From Marasmius tenuissimus (Eukaryota; Basidiomycota; Agaricomycetes; Agaricales; Marasmiaceae): a DNA stretch of 64,000 bases. Below, piece after piece: positions 22,589 through 34,436 of this stretch. Where the stretch lies: NCBI GenBank assembly GCA_029532415.1, contig JAQOTA010000046.1, forward strand, positions 620,001 to 684,000, written 5' to 3'. Within the stretch, counting starts at the first letter, position 1. Each line of letters opens with the position of its first letter. The notes under the pieces are model-generated. The model was given only the letters and a program-made list of their open reading frames with translations, was not told where the DNA came from and did no database searches. A program made the translations under genes and the position numbers.

Positions 22589-23437
22589 TCACCCTTGAAT
22601 CCAGACGAATTTATCAAAACACCATTTAAGTATGTTACACGCATGTCTTATTTCATCACTTCTTGGATGATAGTTCTTCTGGTGTTTGCCTACCACATAC
22701 ACTTGGACTTGAGTCTTCCTTTCTCTCCAGTACTTAAGCAACTCTTCGGAAGTCAGACCTCCCAAATTATTCGCGGTTTCAAGAGACCCTAACCGCAGCA
22801 TCTCCATCTCCATCACAATTTCCCATCCACAGCCTCCTCATTCCACCCGTATCCAGAATTGTCTTCACTGTAGGCCAGAAGCGTTCCAGGCCAGTCGACG
22901 ACCGTCACATCCCGCGGATATTTGCTTGGGCTCCCAGTTACCTCTTGTGACCTTTGACGATGGCGGAAAGGACGGCGAGAACCAAAAGAAGCAGCGACAC
23001 AATGCAGCTGACAACGCCTCCGATGATAGCTCCTTTGTGATCACTGATTCCTGCCATACAGATTACCTTCAGCGACGGTATTCGGGATAAGCAATCTGGA
23101 TTCTCACAGTTTAGGTATTTTGTCCTCGTCCAGACGTACTCGCTGGAACGTACTGGAAGGTCAAATCGTGTAACTAGAGACTTTGACTGGTAGATACGGT
23201 ACGTACCTTGTCTGCGACATTGTAAATGTGACTCGTGAGCATGTCGTGATCCCTGCCTTGATTGTCCGGTATAGTCAGGGTCTGTGCAATAGTTCCCTGA
23301 GGGCCCTGGAGCTCGAATCTCGATGATCTGACAGGATAATCCCATATTACAGTGAATGGCTGAAGGGTCGTCACTGCTCGAGGCCAGCTATCGAGATTCC
23401 AGCCGATAGCTGGTAGAATGGGAGCCCAGAGGAGCAT
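22589..23437 (-). CDS. Single-pass surface protein of unknown function, unit 1 (model partial)
   Basis: The minus-strand first exon reads MLLWAPILPAIGWNL, then AVTTLQPFTVIWDYPV, SSRFELQGPQGTIAQTL and HIYNVADK, ending at a GTACGTACC donor. A second exon carries SEYVWTRTKYLNCENPDC, then a helix, GAIIGGVVSCIVSLLLLVL, followed by KGHKR. A third stretch near 22800-22600 may be cytoplasmic. The TLQPFTVxW pattern is one I associate with fungal secreted or membrane glycoproteins with an Ig-like fold; that is memory of a pattern, not an assignment. A decayed counterpart (ITALQPFTVTWNRFW) lies in unit 2 near 33590. The start codon and the junctions around the second exon are uncertain, so it may be a pseudogene. 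Confidence 0.4.
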
Positions 23438-23639
23438 ACGTATAAATCTGAGTGCCGTTGAACAAATTTTCTAATTTAGATCGTCCAAGCTTACAATCGA
23501 CAACGAATGTATGTTATTCTGCGACGCATCTTGAAGTTCGAGTAAGGGGAGGAAAGCTAACCTGCGCCGGCAGACGTAGTGATAGTTGAGCAACTAGAAC
23601 CTGACCAAGATCACCATTTGTCGAGCGTCCGCACTGCTC

Positions 23640-24889
23640 TTGTCTTGGTTGGGATGCTAAATACATTCTGCTCTGTACCAACGTGCCCAATTAGTCACTG
23701 CCCTTATATCAGATGGTCGAGATGAGGGCGCCTGAATGCTGAGTGTGATCTTCAACAGCGTGGAATCTGGATGGTGAATCGGATTTTCTGTTGCTTCTGA
23801 TTCCTACGAATGATCTACTTACGGCGCCGCACAAGAAAGAAAACCATCTATCAGTCTTGCGTGCTTTATCAGTACCCCATAGCTTCAGATCTTCTCTCGT
23901 TTCCAGGCCGGGTCTTTGGGTTGTCTGAAAATAGATACCAGTCGCCTCGGGTGCTACCTGATACATTGAAGTACTACCCTTCGAATCGGACTGACGGCGA
24001 AGGGTAGCTGGGAATTGATCATGGGTATCACAGCAGGAAGGGTCGAAGAGGTGAGAACGCCCGTTTAATGGTGAGAGAGCAAAGGAGCTGGCACGCGTCA
24101 AAATCTTTAAAAACAAAGGCTTTATGTGAATATCCGAGCGGATGCACCCGAGTTCGTACCAATTTCTAGAAGGTAAGAATGACATCGAAAGCCATGTTGA
24201 GCCAGGGTAGATCCTAGCGAGAAACCAAACAACCGCCAGAAAGCGGCTGAATTTGAAATGGTAAGAGCTATGTTGACCTGCCCTCAGGAGGGTCCGACTG
24301 GCTGGCAAATTCGCCGGAAGCTGGGCTCCGAAGTTGGGGCCTTTTTTTCCCTCTTCGCCTCCATCATCTCTGTTTCCCCCCCTTTTCCGTCTGTTTCATT
24401 TCCACTATCCATGGGTCATCTTTTAATCTTCTCTTGCGCTTGTCGCTGATTCTAGCAAACCGGTTGGGACCACGTCATCTTTACGTGCAAACAACAAGAG
24501 GTCGAGCGATGGATTTGGGAGCTGATAAGGCTTGGTGTGCACTCCATTCTTATTCATTGCTGTTCTTTGATGTTCACCCTATCTTTCTATAGGTTGATTA
24601 TCGCAGACTTTAGTCTGATTTTACCCGTGATTGCACTGCACCAGAAGACACGAACCCGGACTTGGTCGAGCTGCTGAATGAAAACCGTCCGTTGCACGTG
24701 GGAACAGAGATGATTTACCTGAGTGATCCGAACGAAGTGAGATGGAATCGGGTGCACTATGGACCTAAAGTCACAGATGATTCTTCGATAACAATAGTAC
24801 AGACTAAGTTGGCAAGAACGGAAGCTTTCAATGCTTCACATATAGTATGGGCGCTTCATGGCACCGAGCATAAACAATGAACAATCGAG
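23640..24889. other. No gene; sequence unique to unit 1
   Basis: At about 23700 the sequence shares CCCTTATATCAGATGGTCGA with unit 2 (near 33935). The two then diverge until the R1 flank at 25640. A pyrimidine-rich tract lies near 24340-24400. The long minus-strand frame at 23709-24308 has no domain or codon signal I trust. Confidence 0.45.
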
Positions 24890-25640
24890 AGTAGGGAAAG
24901 AAAGTCGGTAGATCAGTCATTGACGTTGGGTGGCAACTGTGAGAGGTGAAGCAAAGAGAAGACATAGCAAGTTAAAGAGATTGAAGTAGGACCCTGAATT
25001 GATTATTTAATTGTTCGGGAGTTTCAACTGTTGAGCGGAGCTACATTAGTATACAGGTGTCAGAAATGCGATTGGCGAGGGCAACACCGAGCAGTAGGTT
25101 CAGTAAAGCTGAGAATCAAACAGATACTTGGCAGAGAAAGGTCCATCAGCATCGTCGACATGAAGAGCTTGGCGCGCGATGTCGATGAGCAACGGATAGA
25201 GAACTTGTAATCAGAACAGAGCAAGCAAGTACACCGCCCGTTCTTGAGCTTGAATTGACTATTCATATATTTGGCGGGTTTTTACGGTCAACATTACAGG
25301 CGAGGATGTTGACTGGAGCCACGTATGAGGCATCTGAGTAGTGACCTCGAGGACAGAGAACGGAGCTAAGCCAAGAGTGTCAAACGATGGATATCGAGCA
25401 GAGCGAGGCTCATCACATCGTCGACATGAACGTAGAGGAGAACCCCTGAGTACAGCCCTGGACTCCCCGTAGTCGTGGTGAATAGCTCGAAAGAATACAC
25501 AAAAAAGGAGAGACTACAGACACAAATTCTCGTGAGTCGACGAAAGTGCTGTAACTATATTTTGAAGTCGTCCCATGCACCGAACGACGACCCCGAGGCG
25601 GCTGAACAAAGATCAAACTTGGGCTATATATCAAGCCATT
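24890..25640. repeat. B-block repeat, unit 1
   Basis: This is non-coding sequence shared with 36510-37330 and 47690-48490 and, in part, with 1440-1890 and 29100-29240. Recognisable pieces are TTGACGTTGGGTGGC, ATATTCGGCGGGTTTTTACG-like text, and CACCGAACGACGACCCCGAG. In the other units it lies between the seven-helix gene and the next R1. Confidence 0.7.
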
Positions 25641-26060
25641 CCATCAGGCGCAATGAACGTCGTGGTAGATAAGACCCCCCGGCGGCCGTGACTGAAGCAA
25701 AAGCCGCGCGGAATGGCATGACACTCAGAATCTGAGGGGAAAAAAGATGCGGCACCGACATGGATCCACAACGTACAATGAACACACTTCATTGCTTTTT
25801 GAAAGGAACTAACCACTGGAAAGGTCCAGTCTCACGGCTCAATGATGAAAACAACCCACTCATGGGGCGGGGAATGTGATACGCACTAATCGTGATGTGC
25901 TAGTCTTGCCTATCACGTCGAGAAAACAAATTTATCAGTGTTCATGCATATATACGAGTAAACCAAACATGGTCAGAGCCGTAATCGATTTTTTGCTCCC
26001 ATAGTCCAAGGCTCATCTCGCGGCCCTAAGTGCCAGAACCTCCTGGGCCGGCTCCCCGCT
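25641..26060. repeat. R1-containing 3' flank of seven-helix copy B
   Basis: It contains GCGGCCGTGACTGAAGCAAA (near 25682), followed by the downstream region shared with copies A, C and D, including ACATGGTCAGAGCCGTAATC near 25967. Confidence 0.7.
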
Positions 26061-26076
26061 CCACACCCCATACAAG

Positions 26077-27609
26077 TTATCCGAGGGAATTGTCTCGCTT
26101 GCTCTTCTGTGCTTCTATATCTTCATCGAGTGTTTCTAGTGTACTTTCAGTATTCTCAGAATCTCGTCCGCGGATATCCATGACACTATGCGTGCTTGGC
26201 TGCTCTTGAGTGGCCTCATACTCTCTGACAATAGTCTCTCTGAAAGATTTCTCGTCGTATATGGCGATTCCGAGTGATACACGGACGATGATCAAAGTTG
26301 ATGCAATACCCTAATATCAACGTTAGTAGGCGGCTATATCCTTGAATAGCAAGACATACCATAATAGTTGTAAGTGATTCCCATACAGTTGTAGTCACTA
26401 AATACTTGGCCGGATCACCCGGTGTAGAGAAGTATGTGTAGTACTGGGAGTAGTACTGGTGGTTTTCCTTCTCTGCTTGGATGTCCACCAACACACAGGC
26501 AATGTGAATGATGAGTGCGACAGGGTAGATCAGTCCTGACTCTAACCTAGTACATACAGAGTGAACATATGGGAACATGGTCAGCAAGTTGTGGATATAG
26601 CACCTGGTGTATGAGCACAATTCTCACCAATCAAACTGGTCAGGATGAGGTTGCTTGCAAGAGCACAAATGGAAAAGGAGACCAGTGGGATCTTTCTTGA
26701 GGCAGAACTTGAATTGAGTGTGTCTCTAGCACCTGTCTTGACACATCCATATACTGAAATAGCAAAGAGCGGCACATACTTGTTAGCCTTTTGCAGTGTA
26801 GGCCAACATGCTAGAGCTCACCATCAAGCACAATTGTGACAATACAAGGGAAAATCATGACATAGGGTTTGGTGCGTCCCCATGTATGATAGAATCGCCA
26901 TAGCTTCATTCTAGTCAGCCCCCAGGGCTTGCATGTGAATAACTGGTTGCTCACAAGTAAGGAGTCCATCAGAATGCTTAAGAGAAGAGTCCAAGGTAAA
27001 CAACTTTTGGGGCAAGATGTGAGACTGGTTCTTACTTTGCAACACCCGTGGTAATTTGCAGACCTAACCGCAGCTTTGAGGCAGCCCTGGTAGCAAGCCA
27101 CTAGTGAGAAAAATAGAAGTAGCAAGTAAACAAAGCCCCACCACACTCACAACATAGACTCTCTAAGATAACTCCCATAGTTTTTAAGAGGTGCGTGAAG
27201 GAATCGTACGTCATCTGTGTACCATAACAAGGCGGACTGGGTTTCTGCTGTATATAGCACAAGCTTCATTCCGACCTCAACGGTAGCAGCAACGTAAAGC
27301 GCCGTGATCAACACAACGTGTACCCAGTAGCGATTCCGTTTGCGTGTGGCAAGGATATAAATGCAGAGGGTGTAGAGAATGGTATAGACCCCTATGGAAA
27401 TTTAGTTATCAGATATGCCAAGCATCAATGACGTGGTCTTGGGAATTGCGCTTACCATACAAAAACAGACCAACCTGTCAAGCGGGAAACCAAAATGTTC
27501 AGTCAAGACAATCAACCTCTAGAACCAAGCTCAGACTTACACTAATTTTGACAGACGGCACTGAGATGACATTGAAGCAGTCACCTGGGTCCTGCCTGAG
27601 GCACTTCAT
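26077..27609 (-). pseudogene. Seven-helix membrane protein gene, copy B (exon deleted)
   Basis: It starts MKCLRQDPGDCFNVISVPS at 27609. The next exons give VGLFLY, GVYTILYTLCIYILATRK, VHVVLITALYVAATVEVG, LGLQITTGVAK, LVSFSICALASNLILTSLIG, LESGLIYPVALIIHIACV and a final exon with IIVRVSLGIAIYDEKSF. The exon coding GRIFYIAYQV...TLYKTVLSAT, present in copies A, C and D, is missing: about 150 bp between the GTGAG donor after SLIG and the next acceptor (26560-26630) are gone. Joining the remaining exons runs into TAG, so a full product is unlikely. The last exon and its acidic tail stay open. The loop between the sixth and seventh helices is longer than in the siblings (SQYYTYFSTPGDP). Function unknown. 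Confidence 0.75.
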
Positions 27610-28560
27610 GGTCGGGAAATGTGCAGGTACTCGGGAAAACTGGGGATTGTTTGAAACAAAACAAGGGAGATATATCTTGAAATATACTTTTGAGCTGTAG
27701 ATGTCAACCTGTGTTAAGGTTGCCCCAATTGATTGTGGACCGGGGAATATTGGATATCAGAATTATCTACATGGGTTTGAGCAATCTCAAATGATAATGG
27801 TAACAGAATAGCATGTCAGCCCCGTTGACTCGAATAAGATTCAATGTCCACCCAAGGTTGCCATCTTACTCGGCTCAAGGATAAAATCGGTGGTGGCCCT
27901 CACGACTGTTGATGGTTTGATGATTTGCATGAGCAGGGAAATAGTAAAGCCAGCGGGGAAGTTGGGGAATATCTGATATCATCCAAAAACAACAATGAAA
28001 TTACGAGAGACCTCGCAATCAGTGGCGTCTTCGATGATCAGACCCAAAAGAAAAGTATCTTGACGTTGTGATAACTACAGTTGTTATCTAACACTCAGAG
28101 GGCAATGTACAATGGACAGTTGTTCCGACCACTTTTGAAGCATGGAATGATGCTACACGGGCACTAATACTCGTAAAGACCATTGTTGGGAAGGAAGGAG
28201 ATTGAAGAACGGATCCCACGGGCATGAAATACTAAGGTTTATAGTTGGTAAATGAGAAGAACGGTGTAGAGCAAAGCTGTCATCAAAGCCAGAGTTTCAG
28301 ATCAGGCTGCCGACCATGATCCTGACTGATAGCAAAAGCAACTGCGAGAACAAGCAAGGCAGAAAGGGCCGTGAAGGAAAGAGGTAGGAGCGCCGTTTCC
28401 CACTCCTTCTCACTATGTTCTTCCTCGTAGGAGGTTTCAACGCCATTACCAGACTCCGTGCGCACCTTTTCTTCGTTTCTGATACAATCACAGTGCACAC
28501 CAAACTCGTTTCTAAATTCTTCCCATTCTCCCCATAAAAAAACTCCGACCCTTAAACCCG
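27610..28560. other. Upstream flank of copy B; no confident gene
   Basis: Bases 27640-27860 resemble the upstream regions of copies A and D, including a run like CAACCCCGTTGACTCGA. A minus-strand frame at 28498-28283 ends in a hydrophobic segment (LSFTALSALLVLAVAFAIS), but I cannot tie it to a gene. Confidence 0.4.
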
Positions 28561-28581
28561 TTCAAATGAGCAAACACACCG

Positions 28582-28990
28582 TCACCCAAAAGCTTCTTTT
28601 CGTGATTGAAATCCCGCTTCTATGGCTCGCATTTTCCCGTTCGATACCATCAACACTGCCCGACACTTGGCGTCGTGGGCATCGAAACCAAGATCATGGG
28701 CTAGCTGTAGAACCCGCGCAACGTTTCGTAGCAAGCCGAAAAAATTTTCACCAGGTTCACCGCCGAACGAAACTCCAAGGCGTCGTAGATGTTCGACCAG
28801 TGCGATGGTATTGTGAGCCAAGGCCACTCCTTGCAACTGTGTTGAGTACTGGACCGAAATACCGTTACGGTCTATTCAAGCAATTTGAGAGATCATCTTG
28901 GAGTGAACGGAGAACGGTCCGGACTCGATGCCATCTTTAGAGTAAACCAAGTTAGCGAGGGAAACATTCCGGTGGAGGCAGCCCCTAAGA
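28582..28990 (-). pseudogene. Unrecognised coding relic, possibly protein-kinase-like
   Basis: On the minus strand a frame reads LHRNVSLANLVYSKDG, meets a TGA, and continues as GVALAHNTIALVEHLRRLG, then FGLLRNVARVLQLAHDLG and GKMRAIEAGFQSRKE before a stop at 28582. HRNVSxxN resembles the catalytic loop HRDxSxxN of fungal kinases with Asp replaced by Asn. The rest does not follow the kinase pattern, so this is only a hint. It has no copy elsewhere in the window and sits between seven-helix copy B and unit 2. Confidence 0.2.
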
Positions 28991-29099
28991 TAGAGTCCCA
29001 GCCGACCTGTAAAATGAGTCGTGGCTCTCTACTCTTGTACTTGTCATCTGTTGTCTCCTGCCCAAAGGGTCGGAGATGGATTTTATGTCAATATGTCAA

Positions 29100-29240
29100 T
29101 TGTTTAGCGATATCAATGAACAGAGGTCTGAGAATACAAAGATGGAGCAAGCTTACGACTACAGAGACTCGTAGCTGTTAGCGAGCTTGAATTCATCGAT
29201 CAAGTATTCGGGTTTAGCGCCGAGCGGAAGGGGTTGTCAG
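29100..29240. repeat. B-block fragment
   Basis: It contains GTTAGCGAGCTTGAATTCAT and CAAGTATTCGGGTTTAGCG-type text, aligning with the 3' half of the B-block at 1840-1890 and 36860-36900. Confidence 0.5.
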
Positions 29241-29379
29241 GTGTAACTATGCATGTAGGGTCTAATTGACGAAGGCCAAAACTTTTGAAAGAGTATTGTA
29301 AACTGCAAACCAACAAATTGATGGATATCGAGCATTGAGCAAAGCGTCGAGGACAGTTGAACGAGGTTGAACGTCGTTG

Positions 29380-29515
29380 TTGAAGAGAAAACCCCCGAGC
29401 ACAGCCTCCACGGCGGCCGAGGCTGGAGCAAAAGCCGAGCGGAATGACATCATGCTTGGTACCTACGGAAAAAAGAAACGTGGTTCCCACGTGGATCTCC
29501 TGGTCCACAACACTA
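29380..29515 (+). repeat. R1 flank motif, unit 2
   Basis: GGAGCAAAAGCCGAGCGG, then AATGACATCATGCTTGG and TGGTCCACAACAC. The last piece joins directly, in mid-exon, to the Ser/Thr/Pro-rich gene copy 2 at ACTAGCAATCC (29514). Confidence 0.8.
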
Positions 29516-30447
29516 GCAATCCATTACCGATACCAACACAAACACAAGTACAACTCCAAACAGCAGCAGCGAATCAACAGTCTCAAAACTAGTCACAACT
29601 GTCATTAAAACCACCGTAATGTGCGTACTTCTTCTGTCTCGCATCGCATCTCTATCTCATTGTTTGCCTTTGCAGTTCAACCAATGGCGAAGGCGCCCCC
29701 GTCACCACCATCTTCGAAACATCCACAACCCGTTCCTGCACGAGGCGTTATCACCACTCCCGCCGACGCAAATTCAGGTGCAAGCTCTTCCTTTTAAAAC
29801 ACCGATGGCGTTGTAGGGGAGTCGTAGGCGGTGTGGCAGGTTTCGCCATCTTCACATTGCTTCTCGTATGGGGGTACAAGACATGGCGTAGACGAAGGGA
29901 TCTGGAAGGGTTTAATGGGAATTTCGTCTCACAGGCATTACAGTCCGCGGAGGTGTCGTCTCCCCTTACCCATTGTTCAACCAGGTATCGTCTCAACCCC
30001 CTCTCTTCCTTTTTCATTTATCGCTAACTCCCTCGCTCCTCATAATCTCCCTCCCAACACGGCCACGGAAGCGACACCACCCACTCCTACAACACCCACT
30101 CTCCTCCACCCTCCGCTACCTTCGCTGGTGCTATCGGTGATTGGAGACGCCCATCCCCCGGACCTTCGTTACGCGCCGCAACCGCAACGTCTTCTTCCTG
30201 AGGTGGGATGTCACCAAGTCGAGCTGCAAAAGAACGAGAAGTGTTCAGTGAAGCGGGTGGATTCATCGGAGCGTCAAGGATGCCTATACCTCAACATGGC
30301 CCTCCTCCTTCGTTCTACTACGCTCACCAATCCCACAATCCCGACGTATGCTGCTCGAATGCTTCGGAGCCCACAGCGGAGTATTCTACTCCACCAACTC
30401 AGAAGACTCTCAACCCAACTCTTCACATGCAGGGAGTGGTGGTGGTA
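29515..30447 (+). pseudogene. Ser/Thr/Pro-rich membrane protein gene, copy 2
   Basis: The 5' flank, exon 1 and most of exon 2 are deleted, so R1 is fused to the end of exon 2 (TPTQTQVQLQ in a shifted frame). Intron 2 survives (GTGCGTACTT to TTTGCAG, near 29627-29674). The membrane-helix exon is readable but carries a TAA near 29796 and a frameshift. It keeps GFAIFTLLLVWGYKTWRRRR, then loses the end of exon 3 and the start of exon 4. Exon 5 is present in broken frames and ends SHAGSGGGR near 30445. The MYND pseudogene follows without a gap. Confidence 0.85.
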
Positions 30448-30449
30448 GG

Positions 30450-31310
30450 TTGAGTGTTGCCAACCCGTTGCACTTGTGGCGTTCCTGGACATGGTGTTAA
30501 TCTTGCTCGCTCCGAAGCGAAAGAATCTCTTGACATGCTCGATTCATGATCAGGAGTTCAAGGACGCACACGATCTTGTTCCACTTTCTGTGACAACCCT
30601 AGACTGGCATATGCATGACTCCGTCCGTGTTCATCAGGTTCTCGAGAGTGGCTCTGTCAAGTCGGCTTTGCTAGCAGACCAGAGATACTTCGAGATGGAC
30701 GGGAAACATAAGACGAATGTCGAGGGTCGATTTGCGGAGTGGGCTGCGAAGGTTGTCGACAACATGGCCCGATATTCAGTTTATCCAGTGGTGCTTCGCC
30801 AATTCATCCGGTTTAGTCGACGAGATGAGGTGAAACCGGGAAATCTGGTCGAGAAGGGGTCGACTTTGCCCTGCTTTACGACCTATGGCAAATGAGCAAG
30901 GAAAAAGGCCCGTGTTCACACTCCAAAGTAAGTTATTTGGAGAGCCCCTTTTCTCCTTGTAATCTTCTCAAACGTTTGATAGTGTCCGCCCGAGGATAAA
31001 TCACCCGGGGAATGCCTCAGTGTACGTTACCGCCGTTCCTGGATTACAAATCCATCATCTACTATTCTCTCGCCTGTCGTAATTTAAAGCACATTGGAAG
31101 GAAGAACACCGAGCGACCTGTAAAAACATCGCGGCGATGAGGATGTGTACGTCACTCTCGAAAACTCGATTAGTGCATTCTGACGAAATTTCTGGTATAG
31201 ATGGAAGGTCACTAATGACCCGAAACGACTTTGGACACCTTCGGAATGATCCTCAAGCGCTATCTCCAAACTCATGTTGAAACATTAGAAGCGTAACAAC
31301 TGGAGAGTAA
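30450..31310 (+). pseudogene. MYND zinc-finger gene, copy 2 (3' half deleted)
   Basis: This copy keeps the best N-terminal half. An open frame holds HMHDSVRVHQVLESG, RYFEMDGKHKTNVEGRF, then EWAAKVVDNMARYSVYPVV and RFSRRDEVKPGNLVEKGS before it breaks near 30870. The MYND exon (31000-31140) is recognisable, but one finger Cys is lost (RSWITNPSSTIL-type text) and bases are inserted at CGTAATTTAAAGCAC. After ACTCATGTTGAAACAT (31285) it jumps to the 3' flank (AGAAGCGTAAC), removing about 400 bp present in copies 1 and 3. Confidence 0.75.
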
Positions 31311-31697
31311 CGGCACCTTCTCGAAGCGAGGAATCTCTCGTACTGAACATCGTAGCTCAAATGATTATACGTCCAGGTGTGTACAACTATTTACATCTCA
31401 GATGTGACCAGATTGCAAGCTACCATCCGGAAGCTGAGTCGGCCCATATCTCTCGGTCAACCTGGGTCAGAGGACTTCGTAAGCGTGAGATAGAAAACAT
31501 GGGGCGGCTACAGAAAATCAACTGACAATAAAATCAATTGAAGTTGAATACACTTTAAATTGCGAGCCCAAAAGTTACAAAGTCTCTAAACTACATGCAG
31601 TGTGGACAGTAGGTACATTGTTTCAAAGTAGCCTCGTAATATTCATCGTATTAATCCAACCTTCCCTCGATTCAAGCGATTAGACCACACCAAAAAC
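31311..31697. other. Convergent 3' flanks, no gene
   Basis: Sequence shared with 19680-20060 and 43600-43965 lies between the ends of the plus-strand MYND gene and the minus-strand coiled-tail gene. It probably holds their 3' untranslated regions. Confidence 0.5.
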
Positions 31698-31901
31698 CTA
31701 ATCAATCAGGATATTTGGTACCTCCCCGTTCCCACCGTACGCCCATTCTGATTCTCGAAGATTCTTCATCATCTCAATTTTCTCTTTCAACTCGGCCCTC
31801 GTACGACTTCTTTCTTCTCCGGATCCATTCGCCGTACTAAACAGCCCCTGAAGCTCAAATATCTTCTGCTCAATCTGCATCTGCCGATCCGTTAAATACA
31901 T
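31698..31901 (-). pseudogene. Coiled cytoplasmic tail of the single-pass membrane protein, copy 2
   Basis: The minus strand reads LTDRQMQIEQKIFELQGLF, then RSRTRAELKEKIEMMKNL and SEWAYGGNGEVPNILID, with a stop at 31698. It is the best preserved of three tails and is open throughout. The frame closes just upstream, and no helix follows for about 900 bp, so either an intron or a deletion separates it from the membrane segment at 33060. The Lys/Glu/Leu pattern suggests a short coil on the cytoplasmic side. Confidence 0.55.
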
Positions 31902-32844
31902 ACTTTTCTAGACTTGTGAATAATGATGCCACTTCACTGGTCGTCCATTGACCAGACTGTATTAATCGACAACGACGGAAAGAAGACTGCACCTCAAGAC
32001 CGCAGTAAGGTCTATCGTCCCTCGTTTAACCTCATTCATTCCTTCGTCCCCTAAAATATGGTTGGCCGCCATTTGAGCTGCGGTTGGTCGGGAATCAGGA
32101 CAGAGAAGCATGAATTCGTGATCAAATGTTCTGGTGCCGTTTGCTGATCTAACACCCGCTTCTGGTACTTCTATGGAAGAGAGTTGCAGGGTTAGGCTCG
32201 ATGAAAGGTTAAGACCTCAGGTAAAATTAGAATAAGGATAGTGGAAAGCTGACACGAGAGTTATCAGCATATACTTTTCGGATGGGCGAAGAGGTCGTGC
32301 CTAGCTCTGAGAGGCATGGTCGCGGCTAGCGAGCCAGAGGAAGCTTGACGGGGAAGGGAAGATCACCGGCGTTGTAACTGAACTTACACTCTTATTCTAC
32401 GGCAACTCGCATCTGGAAATGATTGACGCTGTCACCCACTGGCCGTGATCTCCATTGTACCAACTGAACTCTCGGGGACGGCCATCAGTTTATCTGATAG
32501 TCCCTGCGGTTATCTGTTATGATATCGGCGCTCGTTTAGACGTGATCTTTGGGATGGCGACCTACGAGGTCAAAGAACAGGCGTACTCGGCGCGGGATAA
32601 TGACTGTATCAGGCTCAAATTGATACGAATATTTTCAACAGAGCATAGACGATATGTTACACGCATGCCTTGTTGCATCACTTTTAGGATATTTCAGCAT
32701 TTGCCCATCAAATACATTCGAACTCGAGTGTTCATGTCTCTTTAGTACATGTACGGAGTTTATGGAGTCAAACCTGTTATACTTCTTGTCGATTGAAGAA
32801 ACTTACCTAGATATCACCGTCACGATTATGATTTTCTATTTAAC
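31902..32844. other. Cassette-internal sequence without a defensible exon
   Basis: It aligns with unit 1 around 22390-22640 and with unit 3 around 44560-45130. Bases near 32240-32460 recur at 44900-45130. I see no splice-consistent coding segment. Confidence 0.4.
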
Positions 32845-33650
32845 TTATATTCTTTTTGTTCTACCTATACCTAAAGTCCTCATTACTATATGCTGGGAGC
32901 GTCTCAGGTCGGTCGACGACCATGAAATCCTCACTATATTTGCTCGGACTCGAAGCTGCCTCCTGTGCTCCTCGGCTGCGGTGGAAAAGGAAACCAGGAT
33001 CAAGATAAGCAGTAAGACAACACCACCGACGACACGTCCGATTACTGCTTTCTTATGATCTCCGGCCTCTGTCTTTGAAGGTTGAACGCCCGAGTCTATT
33101 GCGATAGCGGTCGTACTATATAAACGATTCGGCAAAGCTTGTTTTCATGTCAGAAGCACAACGCTTACCTCAGGGCGGTTGTTGCCATTTCAGACGTGAA
33201 AGGTACGCTGGTGGTTTAGTAGCAGGGGAAATGCTCAACGACGGTGACAGTTGAACAACCAGGGGTGTCTCCTCAAACGGGTGGTCGCGAATTGGCTCAG
33301 TGAGTTTGATCGGGACAAATGACGCGGACCCTTACGGAGAAGACCGTCCATCTGACCACATCAGCCGGAATATGCTAAAAAATTGGGATCAGTGAGATAA
33401 ACGAAACGAATAAAGGACACCAAATGTACCTTGTACTGGTCACTGTATACGTGAGCGTGTCGGGCTCCGCGTGCCAATACCTCGGTACTACAAGGATCTG
33501 TGTGACGGAGACATGAGAGCTTTGCAGTTCAATTCAAATTTCCCCTTGAAACTGAACCTCCCAGAACCGATTCCAAGTTACGGTAAATGGTTGTAATGCT
33601 GTGATTGTCGGTGGAAATATCGATCGCTCGTTGTACTGATTTCTCTCATT
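32845..33650 (-). pseudogene. Single-pass surface protein, unit 2 copy
   Basis: On the minus strand, ITALQPFTVTWNRFWEVQFQ near 33600-33540 matches the unit 1 ectodomain. It is followed by a TGA and later by PDTLTYTVTSTR. After decayed sequence with several stops comes AIDSGVQPSKTEAGDHKKAV and the helix IGRVVGGVVLLLILILVS at about 33040-32985, ending in charged residues. The helix frame is open, but the ectodomain has at least three stops, so the gene is dead unless the model is wrong. Confidence 0.5.
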
Positions 33651-33934
33651 CAGCCCAAGAACGGGTCAAAATGAGCTCCAGAGAAGCCATGATAGCCTTG
33701 GAAACACCGAAAGGAAAAGTCAGTGAAGGCAGTCTCCGCTGGAAAATAATAATCATACCCTATCTTGCGATGGATTTGCAGCTCGGAGGTAGCTTAGACT
33801 AGCCGACGTTGTAGTGGTTGGATAACTGCATAGCTACGCCGCATCCTTCCTCGTGAATTTCCCGCGCTGCCCCTCCAGTTGGAATACCTAATGTCATCTG
33901 CATCGGTAGCGACTTGTTACGATCACCATTGCCC

Positions 33935-34400
33935 TTATATCAGATGGTCGAGAGCATTAGGAAGTGGAAAACTGAAAGGTAAATGAATCTCGAGCATAGC
34001 GGGTCCAGGTTGAACGTCGTGATTGATAAAATCCTCTAGCGGCCGTGACTGAAGCAAAAGCCGAGCGGAATGACATGACGCTCGGGGCCTCAGGGAGAAA
34101 GAAACACGGTACCGACCTGAATTCACGATGTACAATGAGCACACTTCATTGTTTTTTGGAAGGAACTACCCGCTGGAAAGGTCCGGTTCTTGGTCTCATA
34201 GTCAATGAAGAAAACAATCCATGGGGCGGAGAATGTGATCCGCACTAATTGTGATGTGTTTGTCTTCCTTCTTATCACGTTGAGGCCACAAATCTGTCAG
34301 TGTTCATGCATAAATACCAGTAGATAGAACATGGTCAGAGTCCTAATCAATTTTTTTGCTCCCATCCCTATAGTCCAAGGCTTGTTTCGTGGCGTTGAAA
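33935..34400. repeat. R1-containing 3' flank of seven-helix copy C
   Basis: It contains TGAAGCAAAAGCCGAGCGG, then AATGACATGACGCTCGG near 34048, followed by the shared downstream region with ACATGGTCAGAGTCCTAATC. Confidence 0.75.
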
Positions 34401-34436
34401 ACCAAAATCTCCTGAGCCAGCTCCCTGCTTCATATC

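Noticed and set aside
23709..24308. 199-codon minus-strand open frame
   Set aside because: No domain, no paralogue, odd composition; it lies in sequence unique to unit 1 and looks like chance.
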